A stretch of DNA of 64,000 bases from Mactra quadrangularis (GCA_025267735.1 CM046304.1:29143381-29207380); one strand, 5' to 3'; numbered from the stretch's first letter, positions 13,501-23,150 are shown. Made by a program: numbers and translations. The notes: generated by a model not told the origin, from the sequence alone.

Positions 13501-16500
13501 TTAGCATAAAAGCATGCAAATTGTTAGATACCATTGCCTTAACACGTCCATGTACAAACAATAATAGAACTATTTGCCAGGAGTTAATCGCCAGACCTTA
13601 TAACCTGGTTGTATTCCAACTACAACTGATTTCCGAGGTATACCTTCGTTGATGATCGCCGAGGTTGTTCCGAATGCAGTACTCGTTTATTATTCCACAC
13701 CGAGTATAGACTATGTCTCCCTTGTGTAGAGCTGTCATTGGTTGGGCTCAGTGTATCGACGATATCAATATATTTAGAAATAAATATCGACGATACACCG
13801 ATATATATCGATATCTTCACTGCAGTACTATACAGACTATTTTTGTTGTCATAAACTCATTACAGATGTATATTTGCCATTAATGTTATATATACCTTCT
13901 GTGGACTAGAGCTATTTCCTCAACGGGGTGCTGTCAATGTTTTAAACCTATCAGTTCATATTATGAAAGCGTACCTGTTTCCGCTTTCGATATTCAGAAT
14001 GTTCGTCGCACAAATTTGACCCTTAATAGTGACTTTTATCTATTATAACTTTTATAGGATTTATTATCGATATTTCGAAATGCATATCGATTATTGATCG
14101 GAAAATAAAAATCGACGATACAGCGATATCGTTTGAATCGATGACAGCTCGAGTGTGTCATTATTGCCGAATTTCTGTAGTAGGGTAAACTTAACGAGTT
14201 AGAGAATCGAACAAAGCGCGCCGGGTTCGATGTCAACCGTATTACGACGGTAATTGCATGTTACAAATTCATGCATATCTATGATGTAATACATAAAATG
14301 CGGAATCAATAAGGGCAGTTCATTTTAACAAATTTGAATGCTCGATTTTTCATCATTCGGATATTAATCAGGTGAACTGTTGTCACAATGGACAAGATCA
14401 AAGTTTCCCCTCTGTACACTGCTTTCATACGCCGAACATTTTTATATGGATGTTTATGATACTGTCATGTTTGTGCAAGAAGTTTGACAAATCAAAAACC
14501 AAGGATTGTACATGTATATCAAATAGGGTCAAAAATTCAAAAATGCTTCGCGGCTGCAAGTACTTCTATGAGTATCTGACCCATCATACCCTACGGTGAA
14601 AAGAGCGTCTATAAATCAGGCGACTTATGATTTTCTTAAGCAAGGGTCACACATTTTATGATCATTCGGGACCGACACGTATTTAACTTGACAGCGTTTC
14701 TAGAAATTCGTGGTCAATCGGTGATTACTCGCGATCGTCATTGCCCAGCGTACTGCTTTGTTAAACATGTTTAAAGGCTTAGTATGACTGGCTGCACATA
14801 TGGCACCATCCGTAGCATAAGGAAAATATACAGACATTCCCACGTACTGGAACGAAGATGTCACCACAAAAACAAACATGTCTTAATAAATCAAACCAAA
14901 AGTAAATTTCAATCGGTCATCGAAAACAGATAAAGCAGCCAAAATATTGATTTAAAATTATTTTTATTTCTATTTTATTACGAAAACCCAATTGCTTATC
15001 AGATAGCGGCATTAGGATGAACTCAAGTGTTTTGTTTCTTTAGACAAACTCATATTTCAGTCATACCATAAAATTAAATGACCCTTCTGTGTATTTAAAT
15101 ACCATGTTAACAATAAAAATGCAATTATAGTTCAATAAAATAATAAATAAACGAGAACTATTTTGTGTTATATTACTGCGCACATTATGAGTTATCATGA
15201 CCTGAGTAGTGTTATTTTATCCATTTTAGTTGGATTTACGTATATTTAGTATATTCTGTGCTCTGATTTTGGCATTTCTATTCTAATGCCCAATGTTCGC
15301 AATGCGTTGTACAATGATTAGATGGCAATTTATATTCGTTGTTCTTTATTTCTCCTGCAATATTTAATCATTGTCGACAAGCTAGAATTGGGTTCGAGTT
15401 TCTATATACACTGTTTTTTTCCATAAAACGGTTGCGACCAATGTAAATAAAATAAAGCGCCCTAAGTTACGATGTTTTCTCAGCAATTTTGAACTATTAT
15501 TCTTGCGCTTGGACTTGTTTGCTGACTGAGATTAAGGGATTATACAGTGTCTTTTTATTAGCGACAATTTGTTAAAAGCGGACTAAATCCAATGTTTATT
15601 TAACGCATGGCAGAAAGTTATTGCGGGCAATGTTTATTTAAAGCATATCATATATTTATTAATAGTAACATGTATCTTCAAAAATAGCTCTGCACTTTCA
15701 ACATCAAACAGAAATGAACAGAAGATAAATATTTACTTGCAAAGCCAATGTATAGCATTATAAAATATATCATACAAAGGTTATATATTATATTATATAA
15801 AAGCCCACCATTATACAATGGAGAGGCGGTCTTTATCATGCCTAAAATATGCACAAGTTACTTTATGTTACCGTGCATCTTTTAAACAACAGTCACCTCA
15901 CAAAAACGATCACCACAATATTATAGCCTTCTATCAACATACGCCGCCTCAAATTCGCTCGATCATTTAGGACTCTTTAAACAATGACCCCCATGTACAA
16001 TAGTTATCTCTTTATTACAGCCAAATCAGAAAAGCCAAGTTTACTGGTTTTGTAGAGAGGTTTTCCTGTAGTAGTTCCATATATCGTTTAAGTTTCCTTA
16101 AACAATGACCCCATATACAACATGTATCTCTTTATTAAATCAAATTTAGCATAGCCCTATAATTGGCTTTTGTAAAGAGGTTTCACTGTGCTCACTGAGT
16201 CAGTTATATATAGGGTAGACAAATAAAAATATATCATGCTGATGTCACTCGGCCATCAGCTGGTATGATGTTTGTATATATATGGAAAGATTTACTTCAG
16301 TGTACATCTATACTGTAAAAATTTAAGTGCCACTGTACCTATTTCTAGTATGTAGTAACCATTTGATGCAATTTCCGGGCTACTAATGTCGCGTGTTTTT
16401 TACTGCTGAACAGATAATATCAATTAACTAGCATGTTGTAATTTCCGGTAATTTCTACGTTTATTTTATTTTAATACATGCAGTGACTGGCCATAGATAC

Positions 16501-19325
16501 AAATCATTGTTGTTTTATTTATTGGTGACACTTTATTGCGCGAAAATAAACTATGCAAAAATTTCAGCAATCAATCAATTGGCCCTGTTGTATATTTCCC
16601 TAAAAGTGTATAGACCTTTATCTGATAATATCTTTCGTTGATTAAAATACGATTTCGTATTTTGATATAAATTATCTTTAAAAGACTCTTTAAGTGATAA
16701 TGAAACGAAATACGATATCTTGAATACCGTGGGCCTGACCCAATCTGATTAAAACCCGATCTAAAAATTTTCGCTCGCCTTCTCGCTAATTTAGATCTGG
16801 CCTTTTTCAAACGAGGGTCACGTTCAGGTGACCTTTTCCCATCATAATATTAATGACGAAATTGTTATGATACGTAACTTGTTAACAGCGTTACGTAATG
16901 CAATTTGAAATGAGCCGTCCAATCGCAGACTGTGAATAATACCGCTGTTAAATAGCATGCAAACCTTGGTCTAAAAATAGAAATTACGAATTATTGATAG
17001 TGTTTCGTCTAGATGGAAGCTACGCATTGATTAGTCGACATAAAGGTCATCTCGACGTGACCCTCCATTGAGATAGTAGAGATTCTGTACGACAATGCTC
17101 TACAGGATATTTGTTTACGGAGAATGGGGTCTGACCATTCTCGTACACAAAGGCTATCAAGATTCTCGATACTAGCTTAGATCGAGAATCTTGATACCCC
17201 ACGAGAATGGAGTCTGACTTACATCGGTAATTAATATTTGATATTAGTTAGAAATAATCAAATCGCATGTTTATAATCAGAAACAAAGACCGTCAACGAA
17301 CGATACTTAAAGGTGCAAGGCTTACACACAGTGCATTTTTACGGAGTTGACGGACCCTTTTATAAAAATTCGGAATTATCATCTTGTGCAGAAGATTATA
17401 TTTATATAATATTAAATTTCTTGCTTAATCACATTCTATCAACTAAAATTAATGTTTTATAGCCAACAATCCATACAGTCTAGAAGTTCAGAACAAATTT
17501 CCCTTTGATTTCAGTCGTTGGCAATCGAAAGGCGAAACCAAATGACTTTAGAACAGAACAGAACAGAACATACACTTTATTTGCTCACACACAATAAGCG
17601 ACCGCCGGACTTCCATTTAGTGATTTTCACAAGGCCCTGGCCCCAGTTTCACAAACAAACATAAGTACGATCTCAATAACAGACTCAAGTGTTTTTGGCC
17701 TCTAAATAGCAAGTAAATGTTGTTGAAATGGCTGTTATTCGATGATCAGAATAATGAAAATATATAAAATGAATCATCATAAAATATCATGGGTTTTTAT
17801 ATAAACTTAAAGCCACAAACTCATTTTTCACTTAAGACTAAACTTAACAGTTCATTAACAGACTCAATTCAATAACATTACATTAAACCTTATCTAAACA
17901 TGTAAATCAGTTTTATTTTATATCATATGGCTTTTGAATCACTATTGGGGTTTCTGATGATACTACATTTGTTGTAAGATAAATTATATAAGTGAAATTA
18001 ATGATAAAATCTTAAGATTGAGTTTGAGTACAAACTTGAGTTTTTTCGTGAAAGTGGGCCTGTTAATCACAAAACGCATCCGACCACCAAAAAAACCCAA
18101 TCATCAAGCAGCAAATTACCGATTAGAGAGACAAGAACAATTGATTACATTACTAATAATGCATAAATTTAAGCCTTCCTCCAGTTAAGTCGTTTATTTT
18201 TAATTTGAATGCAAGAAAATATATTTATAAACATGTTTTTACAACAATTATTAGTGACAAATTGGGTTTTTTTCGGTAATTGAATTCAATTGAGAGCACT
18301 GAACGCGCATTTGTGCCAATAAATTGCTTTAATTTATATTTTCCCATGGACATAGCTGATCATGATGTAAAAGTCTACATTTACCGTTAACACGAGACAA
18401 TTAGCATGATTAAACTTCAAGCCACTGTACGGTACTTTAACATATACAAATGTAACTACAAATAATGCCATTAGGAACACCTCGACCATGCATTGAATAA
18501 TTAGTGAATGTCCGGGGAGTTCCGAAAGAAAATAATGTATCATTCTATCATGATGAGATGTATTGCTCAAAATCATATCTCAGCCAAACATACGAGAGAG
18601 AAAAAACGACAAAAAATGTAAGTTCATGAATTGGCGAACACACCATTCTTTAGGTTAAATAAACTGTTAAATATTGTGACCAATTTGATCCTATGCTAAC
18701 TACATACATCTTTGCGTTTATAATACACATGCTAAACATAATTTGTACCAGAAACTTAAATTAGTAGCATAGTATGTCTTTATACAACGTATGTATTTTT
18801 TCAATGAAATAGGCGACACAATAACCGTACTGTATGTCTTCAACCATTCTACTATCCAAAATTTGTCATGGTTCTTGATCGAAAAATATTAATATTCTCT
18901 GAGCATGACTATGGTCTTAGTTCTACCGTCCTTGTACCAAAACTGCTATATAAATCAATAAAGATGTCGTAAAACTTAAACAGCACAAATACGGTCCGAT
19001 TCCGACTTGTAATACCAGATTTAGTTTTTGAACAACACAATTGTATCTTAGTGCAGCGGTACTTGAGGATATATTGATGAAACAATATGTGAAAACATGG
19101 AATATACCTTTGAAATTTTGTCTTTTTCTTCGCTGTCCCTGTAAACAGTCGTTTTTCATTTGGTGAGAGCGATGATATCGTTGATGGCGTATCTGGGATG
19201 GAATCATCGTCATAGGAAAAAGAGCTCTTCATCTGTCCGTCGGGGAAGGGAGAAATGTTCCCATTACCTTGGTGTGTAGATCCATTTGAAATAATTGAGA
19301 GATTACTAGGCTTCTTTTTACCCAT
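1449..19325 (-). CDS. HVCN1-like: Hv1-type voltage-gated proton channel-like gene, whole model (split gene)
   Basis: Predicted membrane voltage-sensor protein of the Hv1 family, which conducts protons through the voltage-sensing domain itself. Exons on the minus strand: first exon 12724-12492 or 19325-19108, then 9603-9479, 8863-8637, 7261-7121, 5461-5408, 4889-4751, 1564-1449, and perhaps 330-295. All introns are GT/AG and every junction keeps phase. With the 12.7-kb first exon the protein is about 345-356 aa (human Hv1 is 273). Numbering on that form, aligned with human Hv1 from knowledge of the family: D103 (human D112, selectivity), Q110 (E119), D114 (D123), H229 (zinc H140), L239 (F150), E242 (E153), K246 (K157), D263 (D174), D274 (D185), W299 (W207), R300 and R303 (R208, R211), N306 (N214). 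The R205 position is Leu297, followed by Pro298. D112-E153-K157-D174-D185 spacing is kept exactly. TMEM266-type (non-conducting) voltage sensors are the alternative. Function as a proton channel is inferred. Confidence 0.88.
1565..4750 (-). other. Intron 6 of the Hv1-like gene
   Basis: Contains a degraded tRNA-like SINE head near 1825-1905 (plus, with GGTTTGAACCCC), the hAT-like element at 1956-2404, a GC-rich CpG-containing block at about 2930-3350 with a C8 tract (3187-3196), and a 19-bp motif (GGGATCCAGTTTGGAGA) repeated three times at about 4660-4712. ORFs of 101-120 aa in the GC-rich block overlap on both strands and match nothing I recognise. Confidence 0.6.
1956..2404. mobile_element. 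hAT-like non-autonomous element
   Basis: Ends TAGGGGTGTAACGG... and ...TTTTTACACCCCTA are inverted repeats of the short type seen in hAT elements. The interior is non-coding, with TTGCAATATA reiterated near 2308-2375. No clean 8-bp target duplication was found, so the superfamily is tentative. Confidence 0.5.
4751..4889 (-). CDS. HVCN1-like: Hv1-like exon 6 (S3 and S4)
   Basis: Acceptor ATATTACAG, donor ACA|GTAAGT; 46 codons plus one base. S3 starts IFDAFVV (D263, human D174) and contains CLDVAF (D274, human D185). The S3-S4 loop is three residues longer than in human Hv1 and lacks the second zinc His (H193). S4 reads LLIFILPWRVIRIVN: the Hv-type W-R-x-x-R-x-x-N is intact, but the first gating Arg is Leu and is followed by Pro. 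Confidence 0.92.
4890..5407 (-). other. Intron 5 of the Hv1-like gene
   Basis: Contains a SINE fragment at about 5080-5190 (TTTCTTGCTCAAGGAAATTA, shared with the element at 29900-30150). Otherwise nothing was found. Confidence 0.5.
5408..5461 (-). CDS. HVCN1-like: Hv1-like exon 5 (S2-S3 junction micro-exon)
   Basis: A 54-base exon between TTTTTTCCAG and GAG|GTGAGT. It encodes 18 residues, SFLKIFAMGRHFLHHKLE. This matches the human Hv1 stretch around K157 to the start of S3 in length and in the F-x-K-x-F and F-x-H-H-K-x-E positions. It is the most diagnostic segment for the family, with exon phase 0 on both sides. Confidence 0.93.
5462..7120 (-). other. Intron 4 of the Hv1-like gene
   Basis: Contains the Tc1/mariner-like element at 6789-7105. 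The 5750-6320 part is richer in GC and CpG but has no recognisable coding or repeat signature. A 100-aa minus-strand ORF there (6020-6322) looks accidental. Confidence 0.5.
6789..7105. mobile_element. Tc1/mariner-like MITE, copy 1
   Basis: 317 bp with imperfect terminal repeats TACTGTACTCACCAAAAGTT and (reverse) TACAGTACCCACCAAAAGTT, ending in TA as expected for Tc1/mariner. It shares most of its length with 61299-61660, in opposite orientation, including GAAATTTCATGAATGCA-like and TATTTTTGTAGTCTCA-like blocks. There is no intact transposase. Confidence 0.6.
7121..7261 (-). CDS. HVCN1-like: Hv1-like exon 4 (end of outer loop and S2)
   Basis: Acceptor TTATTTCAG, donor GAG|GTAAGA; 47 codons in phase 0. 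It has a Gly run (AGGGGEHDDH) and then S2, which begins THVFH. The His matches the external zinc-binding His140 of human Hv1. S2 ends LLVE, with Glu242 at the place of E153 (charge-transfer centre). The conserved Phe of that centre (human F150) is Leu239. A second CAG six bases into the exon could be used as an alternative acceptor, removing two residues. Confidence 0.9.
7262..8636 (-). other. Intron 3 of the Hv1-like gene
   Basis: AT-rich, no recognised repeat or exon. Confidence 0.45.
8637..8863 (-). CDS. HVCN1-like: Hv1-like exon 3 (extended S1-S2 extracellular loop)
   Basis: Acceptor CCTTCAG, donor CAG|GTAGTA; enters in phase after one base and ends in phase 0. It encodes 75 residues after a split Asp codon. 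The sequence is soluble and mildly acidic, with two N-glycosylation sequons of the form N-N-T (about residues 145 and 181 of the 1a form) and several His residues. It lies between S1 and S2, where human Hv1 has only about 15 residues, so this whole exon is an insertion in the outer loop. Long S1-S2 linkers are known in some snail Hv1 proteins. Confidence 0.85.
8864..9478 (-). other. Intron 2 of the Hv1-like gene
   Basis: Contains a 109-bp foldback (8937-9045; arms CCACAGGCGaCCGGCACGG and CCGTGCGGCCGCCTGTGG) and a degraded tRNA-like SINE on the minus strand at about 9205-9375 (GAGTTCGAACTTGAGATAT region). Confidence 0.55.
9479..9603 (-). CDS. HVCN1-like: Hv1-like exon 2 (transmembrane S1)
   Basis: Flanked by acceptor TTTACAG and donor CTG|GTAAGT. 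The first base completes Arg78, then 41 codons follow, with one base left over. It encodes a basic lead-in FRKRL and the hydrophobic S1 helix. S1 carries SLDAV with the Asp that sets proton selectivity in the family (human D112) and a second Asp (human D123). The Glu between them (human E119) is Gln here. Phase matches both candidate first exons upstream and exon 3 downstream. Confidence 0.88.
9850..10577. repeat. 18-bp minisatellite (GACCACAATGAAAATAAT)n
   Basis: About 38 imperfect copies. The 3' part (10240-10577) is the most regular and the 5' part is degenerate, with mixed 15-24-bp units. Because the unit is a multiple of three and lacks stops on the minus strand, it creates spurious ORFs of up to 264 aa on both strands. 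It lies in the first intron of the Hv1-like gene. Confidence 0.92.
11465..11542. repeat. 78-bp near-perfect hairpin
   Basis: Arms of 29 bp (starting TCGAGGGTTGCCCGCAAGA) with one mismatch and a 20-nt loop. It lies in intron 1a of the Hv1-like gene. It could be a very short palindromic element or a small-RNA precursor. Confidence 0.8.
12492..12724 (-). CDS. HVCN1-like: Alternative first coding exon 1a of the Hv1-like gene
   Basis: Encodes 77 residues plus AG of a split Arg codon. Two in-frame TGA codons lie immediately upstream of the ATG (12724), which has A at -3 and G at +4. The donor is CAG|GTACAT. The peptide begins MGLYTQSNGVNAS, is Ser/Gly-rich, has a basic RRRS patch (residues 28-31, a possible basophilic-kinase site) and ends in a charged helix-like stretch EADDIAKIIKKKEREKS before S1. 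It fits the cytoplasmic N-terminal domain of Hv1-type channels, which is variable in sequence. It lies 2.9 kb upstream of exon 2, against 9.5 kb for exon 1b, so each first exon would need its own promoter. Upstream sequence is AT-rich, with no clear TATA box at the expected distance. Confidence 0.7.
13188..13678. mobile_element. Inverted-repeat DNA element, about 490 bp
   Basis: Terminal inverted repeats of about 45 bp: left GCATTAGGAACAACTTCGG..., right (reverse complement) GCATTCGGAACAACCTCGG... Related half-sites GATGATCGCCGAGGTGTTC occur near 63560-63590, and a weaker one near 26740. The interior is non-coding. Confidence 0.6.
16730..17105 (+). repeat. Interspersed repeat family X, copy 1
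   Basis: Begins CAATCTGATTAAAACCCGATC and ends near ATATTTGTTTACGGAGA. Homologous along its length to 23637-24027 and 24289-24557. It contains internal inverted GATCTAAA/TTTAGATC and CGTTCAGGTGACC blocks. Family unknown; the ends suggest an unclassified non-autonomous element. Confidence 0.7.
17123..17217. repeat. 95-bp two-step inverted repeat
   Basis: Inner perfect arms ATCAAGATTCTCGAT / ATCGAGAATCTTGAT around a 10-nt loop, with outer arms ATTCTCGT / ACGAGAAT. It directly follows family X copy 1. A diverged half (GATCGAGAATCTTGACA) occurs at about 23244. Confidence 0.7.
17639..18060. mobile_element. Inverted-repeat element with GGCCC...TTTCAC ends
   Basis: Left end GGCCCCAGTTTCACAAACA; right end reads GGCCCACTTTCACGAAAAA in reverse complement. 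The interior is non-coding and AT-rich. No clear target duplication. Confidence 0.45.
19108..19325 (-). CDS. HVCN1-like: Alternative first coding exon 1b of the Hv1-like gene
   Basis: Encodes 72 residues plus two bases of the next codon. The ATG (19325) is preceded in frame by TAA two codons upstream and sits in a good start context (AAC ATG G). The exon ends CAA AG before GTATAT, so it is phase 2 and joins exon 2 as AG|A (Arg). The peptide is hydrophilic: MGKKKPSN start, a Ser/Asp-rich middle with SYDDDSIPDTPSTISSLSP, and a basic end AKKKTKFQR just before S1. It would be the cytoplasmic N-terminus. An ORF continues past the donor to 18909, but that part is unlike protein and is probably intron. 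No similarity to exon 1a is visible. The assignment to this gene is inferred from phase and position, with no transcript evidence. Confidence 0.6.
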
Positions 19326-20376
19326 GTTTTAGATATGTACCGTTATTTTATTGTTATCAAATGTATAGATATTAAATGTATTGTATTATTCTATTGTAAT
19401 ACAATGTTTAACAGTTATGTTATGTATTTCAGAATCGATACAAAGAGTCTATATATTGTCAAAATCTCAAATTAGCGAGTTTTTACTTTTTTGTACTTTC
19501 TTTTGAATTTTAAGTCAAAGTATTTTTTAATTATTACGCACGTTAACGATTAATTTCTAATTAATTAATAAAGAGTCCTATTCAATATGGTTTAAAATTC
19601 ACTTTTAAATTAAACAAAATAATATAGCATTCCAAATTTGAATTGGTGAAAAAAACCAGAAAGACATTCGACCACATCACAATAAGAAATTATAAGCCAC
19701 TAAAAACCAATGAGTCCGAACATTAACCGTTCACTCTCGAGTATGGCTTGTTTTGACCAAGATCGCCTAGCCTCGCCTCGTTTAACCGCATCGTGATTTT
19801 TTATTGCATTTTTAATATTTTATTGCAAATCCAAGAATGGCACCCAGTCTTTCTCAGGGTACACTAATGAACAATGTGTTTACTCTAAGACATAAAAATG
19901 GCATAAAAACTAAATATGACATTTCTAATTTACAACAAAACTTACAATAAGTAAATTTATTATCCGAAACAGGATAGACTATAATCATGGGATTGGGGAA
20001 TCAGTAAGAAATTTACAATCAGTATGTAATATAGACAATAAAACCACTCGACATGTATAAAATATTACAGGGTCATTGTAGAAGTCATACTTATATAATA
20101 AACACCAAGTTCACATGTACATGTATTATATACATGTATACCCCGGGCAGAGTAAAAGTGGATATTGAATCTTCACCGAGTTGTATATGCCAAGAAGTGT
20201 TTTACGATTTTTTGGTATCAAAGCAATAGAGAACTGAACTTAGTTTACAACTTTGACGTTCATTCTCCTCTCGGTCCCCATGGTCCGTTAATGATGATAT
20301 TAAGTGAATGTCATAAATACATGTTGTGTTTAGTCGGACGGTTGATAAAATTAGTTATAATTTGGTGTTAAGATGT
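19326..20376. other. Upstream flank of exon 1b
   Basis: AT-rich. Would contain the distal promoter of the Hv1-like gene if exon 1b is real. No TATA box or other element can be asserted. Confidence 0.3.
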
Positions 20377-20555
20377 ATGGTGGCATATTTCTGCCTTCAG
20401 AAAACCACATAACTAACTAGTTAATTAAGTAGTTAACTAGTTACGGTAACTAGTTAACCTGTTACGTTAAGTGGTAAACTAGTTACGGTAACTAGTTAAC
20501 TACTTAATTAACTAGTCAGTTATGTGGATATCTGATGGCAGAAATATGCCACCAT
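20377..20555. mobile_element. Long palindromic MITE with TA flanks
   Basis: Two arms of about 75 bp, nearly perfect inverted copies: outer TGGTGGCATATTTCTGCC / GGCAGAAATATGCCACCA, inner GTTAATTAAGTAGTTAAC and ACTAGTTACGGTAACTAGTT. Flanked on both sides by TA, the duplication typical of Tc1/mariner-class insertion. The arms contain further self-complementary ACTAGT blocks. Confidence 0.8.
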
Positions 20556-20592
20556 AAAGAGGTATTCACTATTTCAATGCTTTATTCAAGTA

Positions 20593-20665
20593 TGGTCGAG
20601 TGGTTAAAACGTTTGAATGATATTCATTGGATAGCCAACTCTGCGTTGGTTCGAATCACACCAGA
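20593..20665 (+). repeat. tRNA-Ser/Leu-like pseudogene or SINE head
   Basis: GGTCGAGTGGTTAAAACG (A-box-like) and GTTGGTTCGAATCAC (B-box-like) spaced as in a type II tRNA. The stems are too degraded for a functional tRNA. Confidence 0.45.
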
Positions 20666-21149
20666 GCGTACACCTCATTGTTTTCATTGAGCATAATCTG
20701 TTTGTACTACTGGTTAAATACTAGAAGATTATGAAAGGGGTATCGCAATTGTGGTGAAAACTTGTTTCACTCTCCAGCTAAAATAGAACAAAATAGAGAC
20801 AATGAAACGTTTCTTTTTTAATTGATACGGAACTTTCTGCTTTTGAGTTACGCAGATTTTATCGTAGGTACATTTGTATGTACAAAAGATCAACTGACTT
20901 AATAACATAAAAAAGTAAAGGAATCCTGGCTTGATGGAAAAAAACAGACGTTGTACCTTGCAAGTGTTTCGAAAACGGCTATAACGTTCGAGATAAAAGC
21001 GACTCGTACGTAGTGGCACAACAATAAACTACCGAAAAACAACTAATGTAATTAAGTTTATGGCGATCTAAGTCGAGATTCAATATATTTTGAGACATTT
21101 TGCAGCGGCAAGTCCCCCTACTCACGGCTCCTGAGTATACCTAGATTCT

Positions 21150-21350
21150 TGGATTCAGAGTTTATCAAGTAATAACCACACACTCGCTAGTGGCTGTCAA
21201 CTGTTCTATTTGATACAGAGATAGACGGGAGGGAGAATAGTAAGACAAAATTTTTATGACTAAACTCAACGACGGTAAATTAGTTACGGCTGGGAATCGA
21301 ACACACGACTCCTTGATCCGTAGGCTAACGGTCTACCGATTGTTAAAACC
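21150..21350 (-). mobile_element. SINE type 1, truncated copy
   Basis: Minus-strand copy lacking the 3' tail. The head shows GGGAATCGAACACACGACTCC (reverse B box), and the body matches the intact copies at 41362-41660 and 50319-50628. Confidence 0.6.
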
Positions 21351-22020
21351 GGGTGACTCTGAACATCATAAATGTATGATCAAATTAACACTCTAAACAC
21401 AATAATATTTATTGAACATCTGCGATATAAAAACAACAAAAACAATAAACTCATTTGACTTGGTTGTATTTCAATAAGGATTTACTAAATAAACAGACGT
21501 GATGTTTTGTAGCTTGTCTTTCGATAGAAACGTACCTACTTCAATTTGATTGAATCAATGGTGAAAAAACAGCTTACATAAAAAACTAGTACAATATACT
21601 AAGTAAACATACTGAAAAAGTGCTCGTATATTCCTGGTATTTAAGTACCGACCAATTTGTCGAACTTTACCTATTATTTCAATACGTTACATTATCAAGG
21701 GTAATAAATTTGTCCAAACATAAGTAGCCAATCTCCAAATTTAGATTTTTACAATACTTATAAATATGCCAAATCCACACTTACTACGTGAAGACTATTT
21801 GTTTGTTCTCCGTAAGTGTAAAGCAAGCAGATTTTTCAAAATATTACCTGCCTCTTAAAGTATAAAATTTACAATATCTGGACAATTGGGCTGTGATATA
21901 TTATAGTCACATATTAAGACAGAGAATCACTTATGATATACCTACGTTATATCTTATGTTGTGGTTTTTGCTTTTCTGTCTTACTGGTTGAAACACTGCT
22001 CATAAGTCCTATAAGGGACC

Positions 22021-22332
22021 TTAGTCAGTTATTTTCCCTTGTATACTCTTCAAATAGGTAGGTCCAATTAGTTGGATTACTTGGATTTTACCCTTACTTT
22101 TCAATGACAATTTGCCAAAATTAATTTTAAATAACTTTTTTGTGAATCTTTAAATTTGTTTGAAAATCAAGCTAAGTTCGGTTAATATCTTAATTCACAA
22201 GAAAGATATTAAAATATTTTTTTAGTTATCTTTACATAGCACTTCAATGATAAAATCCGATGATTCCAACTGTAAGGACCTACTTGCCAATTGGATTGCT
22301 TCTGATTTTATCAAGGAAAGATAACTGACTAA
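22021..22332. mobile_element. MITE family Y, copy 1
   Basis: 312 bp with 21-bp terminal repeats, TTAGTCAGTTATTTTCCCTTG against the reverse of CAAGGAAAGATAACTGACTAA. A second, inverted copy lies inside intron 1 of the Cvsi-like gene (32900-33243). Confidence 0.75.
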
Positions 22333-22708
22333 ATTATCTAATTAGTTTAACAAAAAGCATTGTCTTTAATTATATTATATTTGTATTGTATTTGTATTGT
22401 ATAATTATAGATATTTTCCTTGTTATGCGTAAACTGTGCCTAAGACTCAGTCATGGTTTATTTTCAAGAGATTTCCATTTAATTAATAATATCTTATGTC
22501 ACAAAAATGACATGTCTTGTTTCAATCTCTATGGGATTACTTGCTGTATCATTTGATGAGTAAACTGGTTGAAGAAGACTGTCAAATAAAACTAACAAAC
22601 AACTATATTAAATCATTTCCGGTTACAATATATCATTACTAAGTGACTAGATTGTTTACATAAATAAATATAATGATGACTTGTAGCTGTGTCCCCTATC
22701 TAGTACAG

Positions 22709-22945
22709 TGGTGCTTTTCACAAAAATTCTTACGAAAAAAATCTTCGTAAGTCAAAAGCAAGAAACATTAATAATATGCTTATTTTTTGGCGTATCATAT
22801 CCAAATATTATACAAATTGTGTATAATTATGTATACCTTTTGAATATCATACCATAGTTATGCTTAACCGTCTGACTTTGAAATGCTAATTATATGAAAC
22901 TGACTTACTAAGATTTTTTCGTAAGAATTTTTGTGAAAAGCACCA
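22709..22945. mobile_element. 237-bp element with 43-bp terminal inverted repeats
   Basis: Left TGGTGCTTTTCACAAAAATT..., right ...AATTTTTGTGAAAAGCACCA. The arms differ at only a few positions. The interior is AT-rich and non-coding. Confidence 0.75.
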
Positions 22946-22989
22946 ATGATTGGTAAGTTCTAACACCGTGACAACACAAACTATGGTCA

Positions 22990-23150
22990 TTTCACTATGG
23001 CTAGCACACCTAACCTACTTTTTCTGATGTCATTTCTAAAACCAGTACTCACTCACCCTTCCACAAGGCCGGAAACTTCTCTATATACCTTCTTGAATAA
23101 GGAAAATCAATATAATGGTCAAAATCTTATGGAAGAGTTAACCCATCTCA
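22990..23150 (-). mobile_element. SINE type 2, 5'-truncated copy
   Basis: Body only: CACCCTTCCACAAGGCCGG and the TGGACGCC-side part are recognisable on the minus strand. Head and tail are lost or degraded. Confidence 0.55.

Larger units (their letters stand above)
12725..19107. other. Spacer between alternative first exons 1a and 1b
   Basis: Transcribed as intron if exon 1b is used. It holds the inverted-repeat element 13188-13678, ATCGATA-rich repeat remnants (13730-14150), the interspersed family copy 16730-17105, the 17123-17217 foldback, an (AGAAC)4 run at 17551-17570, and the inverted-repeat element 17639-18060. Stretches 14240-16700 and 18060-19100 show nothing recognisable. Confidence 0.5.

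Noticed and set aside
18909..19107. Continuation of the exon 1b ORF past 19108
   Set aside because: A donor (AAG|GTATAT) ends the protein-like part; the rest (HILFHQYILKYRC...) looks like translated intron.
12492..19325. N-myristoylation of the Met-Gly first exons
   Set aside because: Both start Met-Gly, but residues 3-6 (LYTQ; KKKP) do not fit the usual consensus, so no lipidation is claimed.
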